This document shows, piece by piece, positions 1 to 7,189 of a stretch of 18,892 nucleotides of DNA. The DNA comes from JBDTRY01 sp039931435 (GTDB taxonomy: Bacteria > Acidobacteriota > Thermoanaerobaculia > Gp7-AA8): NCBI GenBank assembly GCA_039931435.1, contig JBDTRY010000053.1, positions 1-18,892 of the forward strand, read 5' to 3'. The translations under genes were made by a program, and so were the position numbers. The notes under the pieces are model-generated. The model was not told the origin of the DNA. It worked only from the letters and a program-made list of their open reading frames with translations, and made no database searches. Each line of letters opens with the position of its first letter. Positions within the stretch are counted from its first letter, which is position 1.

Positions 1-130
1 AATGCTGTTCTTTCTCACAGATCAATCCTCTGATTTTCGGAATACCAGCAACGGGGCTGGCGATGTTCACGAATTGCGCAACATGGGAGCCGGGCGAGCC
101 GGGCTCATCGAGAACGTTCAGTAAAGCCAT
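1..130 (-). CDS. Possible partial CDS running off the left edge
   Basis: From an ATG at 130 the minus strand stays open to the window edge (43 codons). The first residues read MALLNVLDEPGSPG and the visible part ends near GLICEKEQH. A TTG at 145 in the same frame is an alternative start. It has GAGG about six bases upstream, while the ATG has no clear ribosome binding site, and an in-frame TGA lies just before the TTG. I do not recognise the protein and see no signal peptide or membrane segment in this short piece. It has the same orientation as the two genes to its right but is separated from them by a hairpin-rich gap. Only the open frame supports it. Confidence 0.3.
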   Translation of the reverse strand, partial: MALLNVLDEPGSPGSHVAQFVNIASPVAGIPKIRGLICEKEQH

Positions 131-449
131 GAAGGCGCACCGCAAATTTCACCTCACTCCGCAAACCCCATCAGGCTGGCCGCAAGCTCCCTCTCAGGAC
201 CTGAATTTCCCCGGGGGGGGGGCGGCGCGGGACGCCACCCCGCCGGACGCCTGGAAGGCGTCACTCCGAAGAGGTTTCCTCGCGCATCGGAGTGACGGCA
301 TCCTTGCCGTCCGGACCGGCGGCTTCCAGCCGCCGCGTATTCCGTGCATTCAGGAAGCGTTGAACGATCGTTCCCTTCGACCGGCACCGACTTCGATCTA
401 CCGTGGTTCTTCCTCAAAATCCGATGGTAGACCCCTATTTGTTGACCCC
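131..449. other. Intergenic gap with hairpins and a poly-G run
   Basis: I see no convincing gene here. The gap holds a run of ten G at 213-222, a cluster of perfect hairpins at 246-334 (listed separately), a perfect 12-bp palindrome GAACGATCGTTC at 362-373, and two GACCCC motifs at 430-435 and 444-449. The second sits in TTGACCCC, which resembles the ends of the inverted-repeat segment at 3211-3416. Open frames across this stretch on both strands have the arginine- and proline-rich composition expected of translated GC-rich repeats. Confidence 0.6.
246..334. repeat. Cluster of four perfect palindromic hairpins
   Basis: Four back-to-back inverted repeats are visible. GACGCC (246-251) pairs with GGCGTC (257-262). 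CACTCCG (262-268) pairs with CGGAGTG (288-294) and encloses GAGG/CCTC (271-274/278-281). GACGGC (294-299) pairs with GCCGTC (306-311). GGCGGC (318-323) pairs with GCCGCC (329-334). Loops of the three simple hairpins are 5-6 bases. The layout is typical of dispersed extragenic palindromic repeats in GC-rich genomes. The cluster lies 3' of the minus-strand gene that ends at 450, so as RNA it could protect or terminate that transcript. No T-tract follows, so a classic terminator is not supported. Confidence 0.75.
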
Positions 450-1256
450 CTAACGTCCGCCGGACACCTGCACTCCGGAAATGGGAAGCTGCCCATCGAC
501 AACGATCGAGGTGAAGCTCAGACTCGGCTGATCCACAGTTACAATCACGTATCCCAGTCCGTAAAAGCCGAATCTTTCAGGCGGACAGCCGTTAAAGATC
601 AATGATGCATCGAAACCTCCAAATTGAATGACCGTATCCGGGGGTACAGTGACAGTCCGCGCATCGATGACACGATCATCGCACGCCCGATAAACTTCAA
701 CGATCGCCTGGGCTTGCGAAGTGCCGGCGTTGTAGACCCCCACATTGATGTGACTCGGCAGCTCGCCCAAACTGATGCCTGTATGTACCTGACGCTGGTG
801 CGCAGGGGTCAGGGACCTCCAGACCGGAAGGCTCGTCTTACCGTAAATGAGCTGAATCGTCGGCGGCACCGCGCCCGCGGAATCTACGAGCGCGGGCAGC
901 AATGCACTGTCAACGAAAACCTCGGGCGGCACATCAAAATGCGTAATCCATAGAGGCGTGGCATCGGGAAAAAGGGGCCCGACCTCGAAGGCTGTTGTCG
1001 TAGATCGTCCGGGAGGGATGGAAAACTCAGTTTTTGTTCCTGGCACCATGAAAAATCCGTTCGAAACGCCGAGGCGACGGATCGTGGCTTCGGTGGCACC
1101 AAGATTGTGAAAGCTGGTGTCCGCGTCCCAACGGATGAATGCGGTGCTACCCGGTAGGGTTGCTCCCTGCGAACGAGCGCCGAGGACGAATACGTCCTCA
1201 GCGGGCAGCGCTTGAGTCAGGCTCAGGAAGACGATCAGCAGCAGTAATTTTCTCAT
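450..1256 (-). CDS. Secreted protein of unknown function
   Basis: This 268-residue protein starts MRKLLLLIVFLSLTQALPAED, a classic signal peptide with likely cleavage after LPA (about residue 19), so it should be exported. The mature part is rich in beta-prone residues, Val, Pro and Gly, and has no further membrane segment. Its only cysteines are two near the C-terminus (YRACDD and NGCPPE), which could form a disulfide. I do not recognise a family. The ATG at 1256 follows a GGAGG ribosome binding site, and the stop codon of the upstream BNR-repeat gene is only ten bases away, so the two are almost certainly co-transcribed. A role with that secreted partner at the cell surface or outside is inference from context only. 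Confidence 0.8.
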   Translation of the reverse strand: MRKLLLLIVFLSLTQALPAEDVFVLGARSQGATLPGSTAFIRWDADTSFHNLGATEATIRRLGVSNGFFMVPGTKTEFSIPPGRSTTTAFEVGPLFPDATPLWITHFDVPPEVFVDSALLPALVDSAGAVPPTIQLIYGKTSLPVWRSLTPAHQRQVHTGISLGELPSHINVGVYNAGTSQAQAIVEVYRACDDRVIDARTVTVPPDTVIQFGGFDASLIFNGCPPERFGFYGLGYVIVTVDQPSLSFTSIVVDGQLPISGVQVSGGR

Positions 1257-1266
1257 CGTCGTCCTC

Positions 1267-2796
1267 CTAATAAGCGATGCGAGTCAGATAGACCTCACCC
1301 GGTTTTGCCGGCAGTCCAATCCAGGCAGCCGTAGCTTTTTCGCCGTCCGAAAAAGCCCAATCCCAAATATCCTTATAATCGCCGATAAAACCCTGAAAGG
1401 TTTGCGGCGTCGTCGGATTGGAATCGAATGTGCTGATTTGCTGATCATTCTGAAGCCGGGTGCCAGTGGGATTGATGAACGAGTAATAGTCTCTATACAA
1501 AAGGTTGTTGGAATCACTGTGTCGATCGTAATAGGTCACCACCATGTTGCCTGAGGCGTTAAAATCCAGGGCTGGCATGAACTGATCGTTGGCGGTGTAC
1601 TGGGTGATCAGCTTCTTTTGCTCCCAGCCATACGAGTTGCATACCGAGGTGCACGGCTTATACGCATATTTCACATCGGTTCCCTGCGAACCGTTCTCGT
1701 GCCAGACCACGACAATCTTGTTCGACGGAGTATTAAACCGTGCCATCGGAACCGTTGACGCTCGGATTCCTCCATTCAGTGCCGGCGATGACCTTGTAAG
1801 CGATCCCGACGCGACCACGTCATGAGCTCCGTATGAAACGCCGAAGTCTGTCGATCTTGCCATACGGATATCGTTGGTTGCGAAGTTGACCCAGATTACA
1901 TAAACGTACCCCGTTCCCGGAGCAACAACGATTTGCGGATTGGCAAGCGGGAGGCCGGTGGGACCCTGCCCATAGGCTACGACGGTTTTCTGCGCGAATG
2001 ACGCTCCGCCATCGGTGCTGCGAGCAACCACAATCGCGGTATTGTTACTGACATAATCCCAGCTCGCGTAGGCGACGTAAACGTACCCCAGACTGCCCGT
2101 GTGCCAGGATACCGCGATGGCCGGTTTGTCCAGAAAGTATCCAGAACCACGGGAGTCCGCAATTGTTGGAGAGGACCACGATGCTCCCCCGTCATCGGAG
2201 TGCCAGACAGCAACCGCGTTGGGCGTCGAGCCGGGATTGCCTGAATTAAAAGCGATTCCGGAGCAGTACTCTCTGGTCGGTGCGATACCGCCCGTGTAAG
2301 GATTGATTGCCATCAGCGGGTCGCCTGTGAGGCTATAGCCTCCGGGCAAAGACAACTGGCCTCCGGCAAATGTCGAAAAATTTGTTGTGCTGGCAAATTG
2401 AATTCGCGCCGTAAGCGGATTTGGCGCGACATATTTTATATAGGTTGAGGTAGTTCGATCGACGCCACCGACATTGATGCTCATGACTGAGGGTTCCACG
2501 TCCTGAAGATCGTCGTTCGTGACGTTGACAGTGCTGACGATCGATGCATCTGGCATGATTGACAGCGAAGGTTGTGGCACAAACGAAGACCCGGCTCGAG
2601 CATCTGAAACGTCATTCCCGTTCTGACCCGCGATGCCGGTTTGCGCCGCCTGAAGACTAGCAAGCGCCTGGTAATATACGACGCCGCTCAGGAAGCTTTT
2701 ATTGAGCTGGTCGATCGTAAGCGGTGGCACCTTCACTCCGGAAAGAATTGGCGCGACCGGAAGTGGATCAGGAGCAGCCGCTATTGCGGGAGGCAT
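1267..2796 (-). CDS. Secreted BNR/Asp-box (sialidase-like) beta-propeller protein, main frame
   Basis: The open frame is 509 codons from the internal ATG at 2796. It carries Asp-box (BNR) motifs: SDDGGASW at residues 200-207, STDGGASF at 260-267 and a weaker STDFGVSY at 315-322. They are spaced like blades of a sialidase-type beta-propeller. Such folds occur in sialidases and in many non-enzymatic surface or secreted proteins. I see no clear sialidase catalytic set, so enzyme activity is not claimed. The ATG at 2796 has no good ribosome binding site and no signal peptide. A proper start with a signal peptide lies at 2894 but in another frame (see the 2781-2894 entry). The gene is therefore either frameshifted, affected by a sequence error, or read by slippage. 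It forms an operon with the secreted protein downstream. Confidence 0.8.
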   Translation of the reverse strand: MPPAIAAAPDPLPVAPILSGVKVPPLTIDQLNKSFLSGVVYYQALASLQAAQTGIAGQNGNDVSDARAGSSFVPQPSLSIMPDASIVSTVNVTNDDLQDVEPSVMSINVGGVDRTTSTYIKYVAPNPLTARIQFASTTNFSTFAGGQLSLPGGYSLTGDPLMAINPYTGGIAPTREYCSGIAFNSGNPGSTPNAVAVWHSDDGGASWSSPTIADSRGSGYFLDKPAIAVSWHTGSLGYVYVAYASWDYVSNNTAIVVARSTDGGASFAQKTVVAYGQGPTGLPLANPQIVVAPGTGYVYVIWVNFATNDIRMARSTDFGVSYGAHDVVASGSLTRSSPALNGGIRASTVPMARFNTPSNKIVVVWHENGSQGTDVKYAYKPCTSVCNSYGWEQKKLITQYTANDQFMPALDFNASGNMVVTYYDRHSDSNNLLYRDYYSFINPTGTRLQNDQQISTFDSNPTTPQTFQGFIGDYKDIWDWAFSDGEKATAAWIGLPAKPGEVYLTRIAY

Positions 2797-2894
2797 CTGA
2801 TCAGCAGGAATGTGCGGCGGGTCGGAAGCAAAAAGAAAGCAAGGGCAATGAAAGCTGCAGCGACTAAGACGAATAACCTTTTTCCGGGGGACAT
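2781..2894 (-). other. Out-of-frame signal-peptide start of the BNR-repeat gene
   Basis: An ATG at 2894 follows AAGGAG with a seven-base spacer, the best start in the area. It encodes MSPGKRLFVLVAAAFIALAF, a strong signal peptide, but the frame stops at a TAG (2781-2783) after 37 codons. The 509-codon frame is offset by one base. Adding a single T to the T5 run (plus-strand A run 2830-2834) would join them: the hydrophobic stretch would continue FFFASDPPHIPADQ straight into the MPPAIAAAP start of the long frame. The joined protein would have 33 extra residues and a normal cleavage site after FAS or nearby. The break is seen directly; its cause is not. Confidence 0.7.
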
Positions 2895-3210
2895 TTTTTT
2901 CTCCTTGGACGGGGCACGTAGGAACAACTCAAGAAAGCCGGGGTCATCTCATTGCATCCACCTCCTTCAGAATCTCTCCTCACTTATTAGGAGTGTCAGA
3001 AAACGCGCCGTCCCTACCCCCCAGTGGACATAAAATAATAGTTGGCGATAAACTGGAAGATTGGCGCCCACCGGACTTCAGGGGGGTAACCTCATTGCGC
3101 GCGTTTCCGTCATTGCCCACTAAAACGGTATACGAAGAGCGGATCGGAAACGTCGCACCGGAGTTCCGGGCAGCGACGGAACCATAGCCAACAATTGCCG
3201 GGCGGGCTAA

Positions 3211-3416
3211 ATGGGGTCAAGACTTCCATGCTCCAAAGAAGGAGTGCGGCAACGTTCCGCCCGTCGGCCCCGCAAGTCCTCGCTCGGCTGGCGCAATATG
3301 GGCGAGCAGGTATGAAGTCTGCTCGGCGCTGCCAGCCCAACTCCCACCGCGGCGGCCGCTCGTCCGAGGCCGCCGCTATCATTCTCGAAAAGCGGTTTCA
3401 CCGGCGTTGACCCCAT
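3211..3416. repeat. Segment bounded by a 10-bp inverted repeat, possible non-autonomous element
   Basis: ATGGGGTCAA at 3211-3220 is perfectly inverted as TTGACCCCAT at 3407-3416. The roughly 200 bases between contain a strong hairpin, GCGGCGGCC (3349-3357) with GGCCGCCGC (3368-3376) and a ten-base loop, and no credible gene. Ends with a GGGGTCAA core are reminiscent of REP-type sequences mobilised by Y1 transposases, but that likeness is from memory and untested. The right end contains the TTGACC used as the -35 box of the predicted nuo promoter. Confidence 0.45.
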
Positions 3417-3435
3417 CAGACCGACCGGGTATGCT
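3407..3435 (+). promoter_or_regulatory. Predicted sigma70-type promoter of the nuo operon
   Basis: TTGACC (3407-3412, five of six matches to TTGACA) is followed after exactly 17 bases by TATGCT (3430-3435, four of six matches to TATAAT). Transcription would start near 3441-3443, at the left edge of the Rex-type operator and about 120 bases before the nuoG ATG. No competing promoter is visible between here and nuoG. Confidence 0.6.
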
Positions 3436-3441
3436 GCGCAC

Positions 3442-3459
3442 TTGTGAAAAGTTTCACGG
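3442..3459 (+). promoter_or_regulatory. Rex-type operator at the nuo transcription start
   Basis: The site TTGTGAAAAGTTTCACGG matches the family consensus TTGTGAAA-NN-TTTCACAA at all positions except the last two. The inner part, GTGAAA-AG-TTTCAC, is perfectly symmetrical around the central two bases. It begins about six bases after the predicted -10 box, so a bound repressor would cover the start point. A rex gene is encoded near the end of the same operon, which makes Rex the obvious ligand. Known biology: Rex binds when NADH/NAD+ is low and leaves DNA when NADH rises. Confidence 0.8.
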
Positions 3460-3561
3460 CCTTTCCCACGCCAATTCTCACGCGAAATCGTTGAATAAGC
3501 AGGTACAAATCCGCGGCGCCGTCCGCTCGAATGTGTTCCGGAATTTTTGTCTGATCACCTT

Positions 3562-5178
3562 ATGGCGCGAATCACAGTAGACGGTATCGAAGTGGACGTG
3601 CCCGATGGCATCAACGCCATCGAGGCGGCCAAGGCCGCTGGCGTCCACGTTCCCCATTTCTGCTATCACCCCAGCCTCTCCATCGTCGGGCAGTGCCGTA
3701 TGTGCCTTGTGGAAATCGAGGGAGTTCCCAAACTCCAGGTGGCCTGCGCAACCACGATCAGGGACGGCATGAAACTGGCCGTCTGGAACGAAAAGGTCGA
3801 CAAGGCTCGCAAGGGGCAGATGGAATTCCTGCTCATCAACCATCCCCTGGACTGCCCCATCTGCGACAAGGCCGGTGAGTGTCCCCTCCAGGACTACTCG
3901 TTCAACTACGGAACGGTGACCTCCCGTTACGGTGAGCCGAAACGGACCTATCCGGGAATGGACCGCACCGCCATCGGTCCGCATGTTCTTCAGAACATGA
4001 ACCGCTGCATTCACTGCACCCGCTGCATCCGTTTCACCGAGGAGATCACCGGTACGAGCGAACTGGCGTTCTTCAAGCGGGGGGCGTCTACGGAAGTGGG
4101 TATCTTCCCGGGAGTGCCCATCGACAACTGGATGAGTGCCTGCGTCACCGATCTCTGCCCCACCGGCGCATTGACCACGAGGGAATTCCGTTTCGAGTCC
4201 AGAGTCTGGAACCTGGACAACACGGATTCCGTCTGCAATGGCTGCGACGTCGGCTGCAATCTCTTCATCGGTCAACGCAGTGGAAAGATCTACCGCTACC
4301 GTCCCCGGGTGAACGAAGACGTCAACGACCACTGGCTCTGCGACTACGGCCGCTTCTCCTACGAACGCTACGACGTCGATCGTTTCGTCGTTCCCAAGAT
4401 CGACCGGGACGGTTACCTCGGGGTCTCCACCTGGGACGAAGCGTTCGAACTCGTGGCCGGCAAGATCCAGGATGCTTCGCCGGAGAACATCGCTGTCATC
4501 GCCTCAGCCCAGATGACGAACGAGGAAGGATTTCTTCTCCGGCAACTCTTCGTCGACCAGATCGGCACGAAGAATGTGGACGTGATGGTAGATCCCATCG
4601 GCCCGATTCGCATGAAGTCCCGCACCGAATGGCTCACCGGCACGCAGGCAGGCCCCAATCTGCGCGGTCTGCGTGACGTCGGCGTCGGTCCGGCTCCTGA
4701 CGGACGGAAGGCGACCGACTTCATGGACAACGGTGCCGAGGGCGTCGAGGTGCTCTATATCTGCGAGACGAACTTCAGCGAGCGAACCCGCGACCCGCGC
4801 GTTGTGGCCAACCTTCGCCAGGCGAAGTTCCTTGTCGTGCACGCCTGGGAGAATCATCCGTTGACCGAGGTTGCCGACGTCGTTTTGCCCTCGACGATCT
4901 TCGCCGAGAAGAGTGGGACGTACACCAACGTCCAGGGGCGTGTGCAGCGCATCGCTCAGGCCTATCCTCCCAAGGGTCAGGCCCGAACGGACCTCGATAT
5001 TTTTCAGCGCCTCTCCGCGTGGCTTCAGGGAAAAACCGGGGCCATCCACACCGCCGATGCCGAGAGCCTGTTCGAAGAGTTGCGGGCATCGGTTCCAGCC
5101 TTCCGCCAGATGCGCTGGGACGAAGCGGGCCAGTTCGGAATGATCGCCGGAGGGGGCTCGGCGGAATCGGCCACCTGA
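3562..5178 (+). CDS. nuoG: NADH-quinone oxidoreductase subunit G (NuoG)
   Basis: This is the iron-sulfur subunit of complex I, passing electrons along the peripheral arm. All cluster ligands are visible in the 538-residue product: Cys34, 45, 48 and 62 for the [2Fe-2S] N1b; His94 with Cys98, 101 and 107 for N5; Cys149, 152, 155 and 199 for N4; and Cys225, 228, 232 and 260 for the extra N7 cluster found only in some bacteria. A molybdopterin-oxidoreductase-like domain follows from about residue 275 but is short: typical bacterial NuoG is roughly 700-900 residues. I chose the ATG at 3562 because MARITVDGIEV matches the usual ferredoxin-like start. A TTG at 3547 in frame is less likely. No strong ribosome binding site is seen. 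The gene opens the operon and ends six bases before nuoH. Confidence 0.95.
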   Translation: MARITVDGIEVDVPDGINAIEAAKAAGVHVPHFCYHPSLSIVGQCRMCLVEIEGVPKLQVACATTIRDGMKLAVWNEKVDKARKGQMEFLLINHPLDCPICDKAGECPLQDYSFNYGTVTSRYGEPKRTYPGMDRTAIGPHVLQNMNRCIHCTRCIRFTEEITGTSELAFFKRGASTEVGIFPGVPIDNWMSACVTDLCPTGALTTREFRFESRVWNLDNTDSVCNGCDVGCNLFIGQRSGKIYRYRPRVNEDVNDHWLCDYGRFSYERYDVDRFVVPKIDRDGYLGVSTWDEAFELVAGKIQDASPENIAVIASAQMTNEEGFLLRQLFVDQIGTKNVDVMVDPIGPIRMKSRTEWLTGTQAGPNLRGLRDVGVGPAPDGRKATDFMDNGAEGVEVLYICETNFSERTRDPRVVANLRQAKFLVVHAWENHPLTEVADVVLPSTIFAEKSGTYTNVQGRVQRIAQAYPPKGQARTDLDIFQRLSAWLQGKTGAIHTADAESLFEELRASVPAFRQMRWDEAGQFGMIAGGGSAESAT

Positions 5179-5184
5179 TCCACC

Positions 5185-6279
5185 ATGAATTTCGACGCCA
5201 CCGACATCGTCCTCTCCTTCGTCAAGATCGGAATCGTCCTCGCGACGATGCTGAATGTCACCCCCATCATGGTCTGGGTGGAACGGCGAGGCAGCGCTCT
5301 CATTCAGGACCGAGTGGGCCCCAACCGCGTCGGTCCCTTCGGCCTGCTGCAGTCGTTTGCCGACGCCCTGAAGTTCATTCTCAAGGAAGACGTCATTCCG
5401 GCCCAGGCTCACAAATGGCTGTACACCCTGGCGCCGATGTTCGGGTTGATCCCGGCGGTGACCACCATCGCCGTCGTGCCCTGGGGAAAGCCGTTCGTCA
5501 TCCCCGAGATGCATGTATTCGGACGGACCCTGTTCGAAGGCGGCCGTCTTTTCGAGCCCATCATCGCCGACGTCAACATCGGCATCCTGGTCATCTTCGC
5601 TCTGGCTTCGATGGGGGTGTACGGGCTGGTGACGGCGGGCTGGGCTTCGAGCAACAAATACTCGATGTTCGGAGCGGTACGTGCTTCGGCACAGATGATC
5701 TCCTACGAGCTGGCGCTGACGCTTTCGGCGGTGGGAGTGCTCATGGCCTCCGGATCCCTCCGGCTCATGGATGTTGTTCACAACCAGACCGGCTATTTCG
5801 TCCTCTTTCACGTGATCCAGATTCCGGCCTGGAACGTCTTCCCGATGTTCATCGGTTTCGTCGTATTCAGCACAGCGGGATTCGCCGAGACCAATCGCCT
5901 TCCCTTCGACCTTCCCGAAGCGGAAGCGGAACTGGTAGCCGGCTATCACACCGAATATTCATCGATGAAGTTCGCCATGTTCTTCATGGCCGAGTACATG
6001 GCCATGGCCACCATGTCCGCACTGATCGTGACGTTGTTCCTCGGCGGCTGGGACATCCCCTGGTGGAATGAGCCGGCGAACTGGATCGGATTTCTGCTCT
6101 CCGCGCTCGCTTTCGGAGCGAAGGTCAGTTTCATTCTCTTTGTATTCGTCTGGGTACGCTGGACTCTGCCCCGCTTCAAATATGATCAACTGATGCGTCT
6201 GGGCTGGAAGGTCTTCCTGCCCCTGGCCCTGCTGAACGTGGTCCTGGTTGCCTTGTTCATCGCTTTTCGCTGGATCTGA
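5185..6279 (+). CDS. nuoH: NADH-quinone oxidoreductase subunit H (NuoH)
   Basis: This is the membrane subunit at the junction of the arms of complex I, forming much of the quinone-binding chamber. The 364-residue protein has the expected eight or so membrane helices and family signatures: ERRGSALIQDRVGPNRVGPF at about 33-52, the loop GWASSNKYSMFGAVRASAQM, and the acidic loop AETNRLPFDLPEAEAELVAG followed by YHTEYSSMKF. These conserved Glu/Asp/Arg loops line the quinone site and the start of the proton path. The length is slightly above the usual 320-350. It begins six bases after nuoG. Unlike many operons, no nuoI follows; nuoJ begins four bases after the stop. Confidence 0.96.
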   Translation: MNFDATDIVLSFVKIGIVLATMLNVTPIMVWVERRGSALIQDRVGPNRVGPFGLLQSFADALKFILKEDVIPAQAHKWLYTLAPMFGLIPAVTTIAVVPWGKPFVIPEMHVFGRTLFEGGRLFEPIIADVNIGILVIFALASMGVYGLVTAGWASSNKYSMFGAVRASAQMISYELALTLSAVGVLMASGSLRLMDVVHNQTGYFVLFHVIQIPAWNVFPMFIGFVVFSTAGFAETNRLPFDLPEAEAELVAGYHTEYSSMKFAMFFMAEYMAMATMSALIVTLFLGGWDIPWWNEPANWIGFLLSALAFGAKVSFILFVFVWVRWTLPRFKYDQLMRLGWKVFLPLALLNVVLVALFIAFRWI

Positions 6280-6283
6280 GCTG

Positions 6284-6814
6284 ATGATTCTCGAGTACAC
6301 AGTCTTCTTCGTCTTCGCGGCCATCGCCGTGATTTTCGGTATCGTGGTCATCGCCCACCGCAATCCGGTGGTCAGCGCTTTGTCACTGGTGGCGTCCCTG
6401 TTTTCCCTGGCGGTGATGTACATCCTGCTGGAAGCTCCCTTCATCGCCGCACTGCAGGTGATCGTCTATGCCGGGGCGATCATGGTGCTGTTTCTCTTCG
6501 TGATCATGCTGCTCAATCTTCAGAAAACGATCGAACCGCGTACCCATCCTATACAGCAGTTCCTTGGCTGGACGGGCTCGGCAGCGTTCGCCATCACCAT
6601 CACTTATTATCTGGCCAAGGGAGCCGTCATTCTGATCCTGCCGTCCACTCCCTTCGAGGCCAGCGCGCGTACGATCGGCATCAGCCTGTTCCAGGCGTAT
6701 CTGTTCCCCTTCGAGATGGTTTCGATCCTGCTGCTGGCGGCTATCGTCGGCGCTCTGGTACTTTCCCAGAAGTTACGGCCGCAGGTGCCTCTGGAAGGAG
6801 CGGAGCAGCGATGA
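6284..6814 (+). CDS. nuoJ: NADH-quinone oxidoreductase subunit J (NuoJ)
   Basis: This is a membrane-arm subunit of complex I (ND6 homologue). The 176-residue protein has five predicted membrane helices. The hallmark third helix reads VYAGAIMVLFLFVIMLLNL (about 61-79), the segment that carries the pi-bulge implicated in coupling. I chose the ATG at 6284, MILEYTVFF, which follows the nuoH stop by four bases. A longer frame from 6248 would overlap nuoH and add no recognisable sequence. The gene overlaps nuoK by four bases (ATGA), which points to translational coupling. Confidence 0.94.
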   Translation: MILEYTVFFVFAAIAVIFGIVVIAHRNPVVSALSLVASLFSLAVMYILLEAPFIAALQVIVYAGAIMVLFLFVIMLLNLQKTIEPRTHPIQQFLGWTGSAAFAITITYYLAKGAVILILPSTPFEASARTIGISLFQAYLFPFEMVSILLLAAIVGALVLSQKLRPQVPLEGAEQR

Positions 6815-7113
6815 TTCCCACTTCCTGGTTCCTGGTGCTGGGCGCGATCCTCTTTTCCATCGGGGTCTGCGGTGTCCTGGTACGCAGAAACGGGATCGTC
6901 ATGTTCATGTCCATCGAACTGATGGTCAACGCCGTGAACCTCACCTTCATCGCCTACGCCCGGCAGCTGCATTCGCTGCACGGACTGATCTTCGTGTTTT
7001 TCATCATGGCCATCGCTGCCGCGGAGGCGGCCGTAGGCCTGGCAATTTTCATCGCTCTTTTCCGTCATCGGGACACGATCGATGTGGACGAGGCAAATCT
7101 GATGCACTGGTAA
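6811..7113 (+). CDS. nuoK: NADH-quinone oxidoreductase subunit K (NuoK)
   Basis: This is a small antiporter-like membrane subunit of complex I (ND4L homologue). It has 100 residues, the standard length, with three membrane helices. The two conserved buried glutamates needed for proton transfer are present: Glu36 in MSIELMVNAVNL and Glu72 in AAAEAAVGLAIF. Its ATG overlaps the nuoJ stop as ATGA. After its stop the tight gene packing of the operon is broken by a 76-base gap with a GC-rich hairpin and then a gene that is not a complex I subunit. Confidence 0.96.
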   Translation: MIPTSWFLVLGAILFSIGVCGVLVRRNGIVMFMSIELMVNAVNLTFIAYARQLHSLHGLIFVFFIMAIAAAEAAVGLAIFIALFRHRDTIDVDEANLMHW

Positions 7114-7120
7114 CATTCGG

Positions 7121-7137
7121 CGGCCGGTTTCCGGCCG
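7121..7137 (+). repeat. GC-rich hairpin just after nuoK
   Basis: CGGCCGG and CCGGCCG form a perfect seven-pair stem with a TTT loop, starting seven bases after the nuoK stop. There is no T-tract, so it is not a standard intrinsic terminator. It could act as an mRNA-stability or processing element separating nuoGHJK from the downstream part. Confidence 0.6.
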
Positions 7138-7189
7138 TCAGTCTCAACGGCACGATCGTCGCATTTCAGAGCCATGCGAGGTGCCGAAA

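Larger units (their letters stand above)
2895..3441. other. Intergenic gap between divergent transcription units
   Basis: No convincing gene is seen here. The left part is the leader of the minus-strand BNR-repeat gene. It includes a near-perfect Shine-Dalgarno sequence (GAAGGAGG, minus strand, 2961-2968) followed by three overlapping ATGs, which give two two-codon frames and one 27-codon frame ending inside the signal-peptide region. An AT-rich patch near 3030-3050 could hold the promoter of that operon, but I cannot place boxes with confidence. The right part holds an inverted-repeat-bounded segment (3211-3416) and the nuo promoter. Confidence 0.6.

Noticed and set aside
154..605. Open frames on both strands across the left hairpin region
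   Set aside because: They consist of translated GC-rich palindromes and, on the plus strand, the antisense of the secreted-protein gene.
4504..5949. Long minus-strand open frame antisense to nuoG and nuoH
   Set aside because: It is rich in His, Arg, Glu and Asp, spans two certain plus-strand genes and shows no domain. It is the mirror frame of GC-rich coding sequence. The same applies to 3478-4332, 7476-8378, 9756-10559, 11180-12181 and 12627-13418.
6248..6283. Earlier start for nuoJ
   Set aside because: It would overlap the end of nuoH by 32 bases and add 12 residues not typical of NuoJ. The ATG at 6284 fits the operon spacing.
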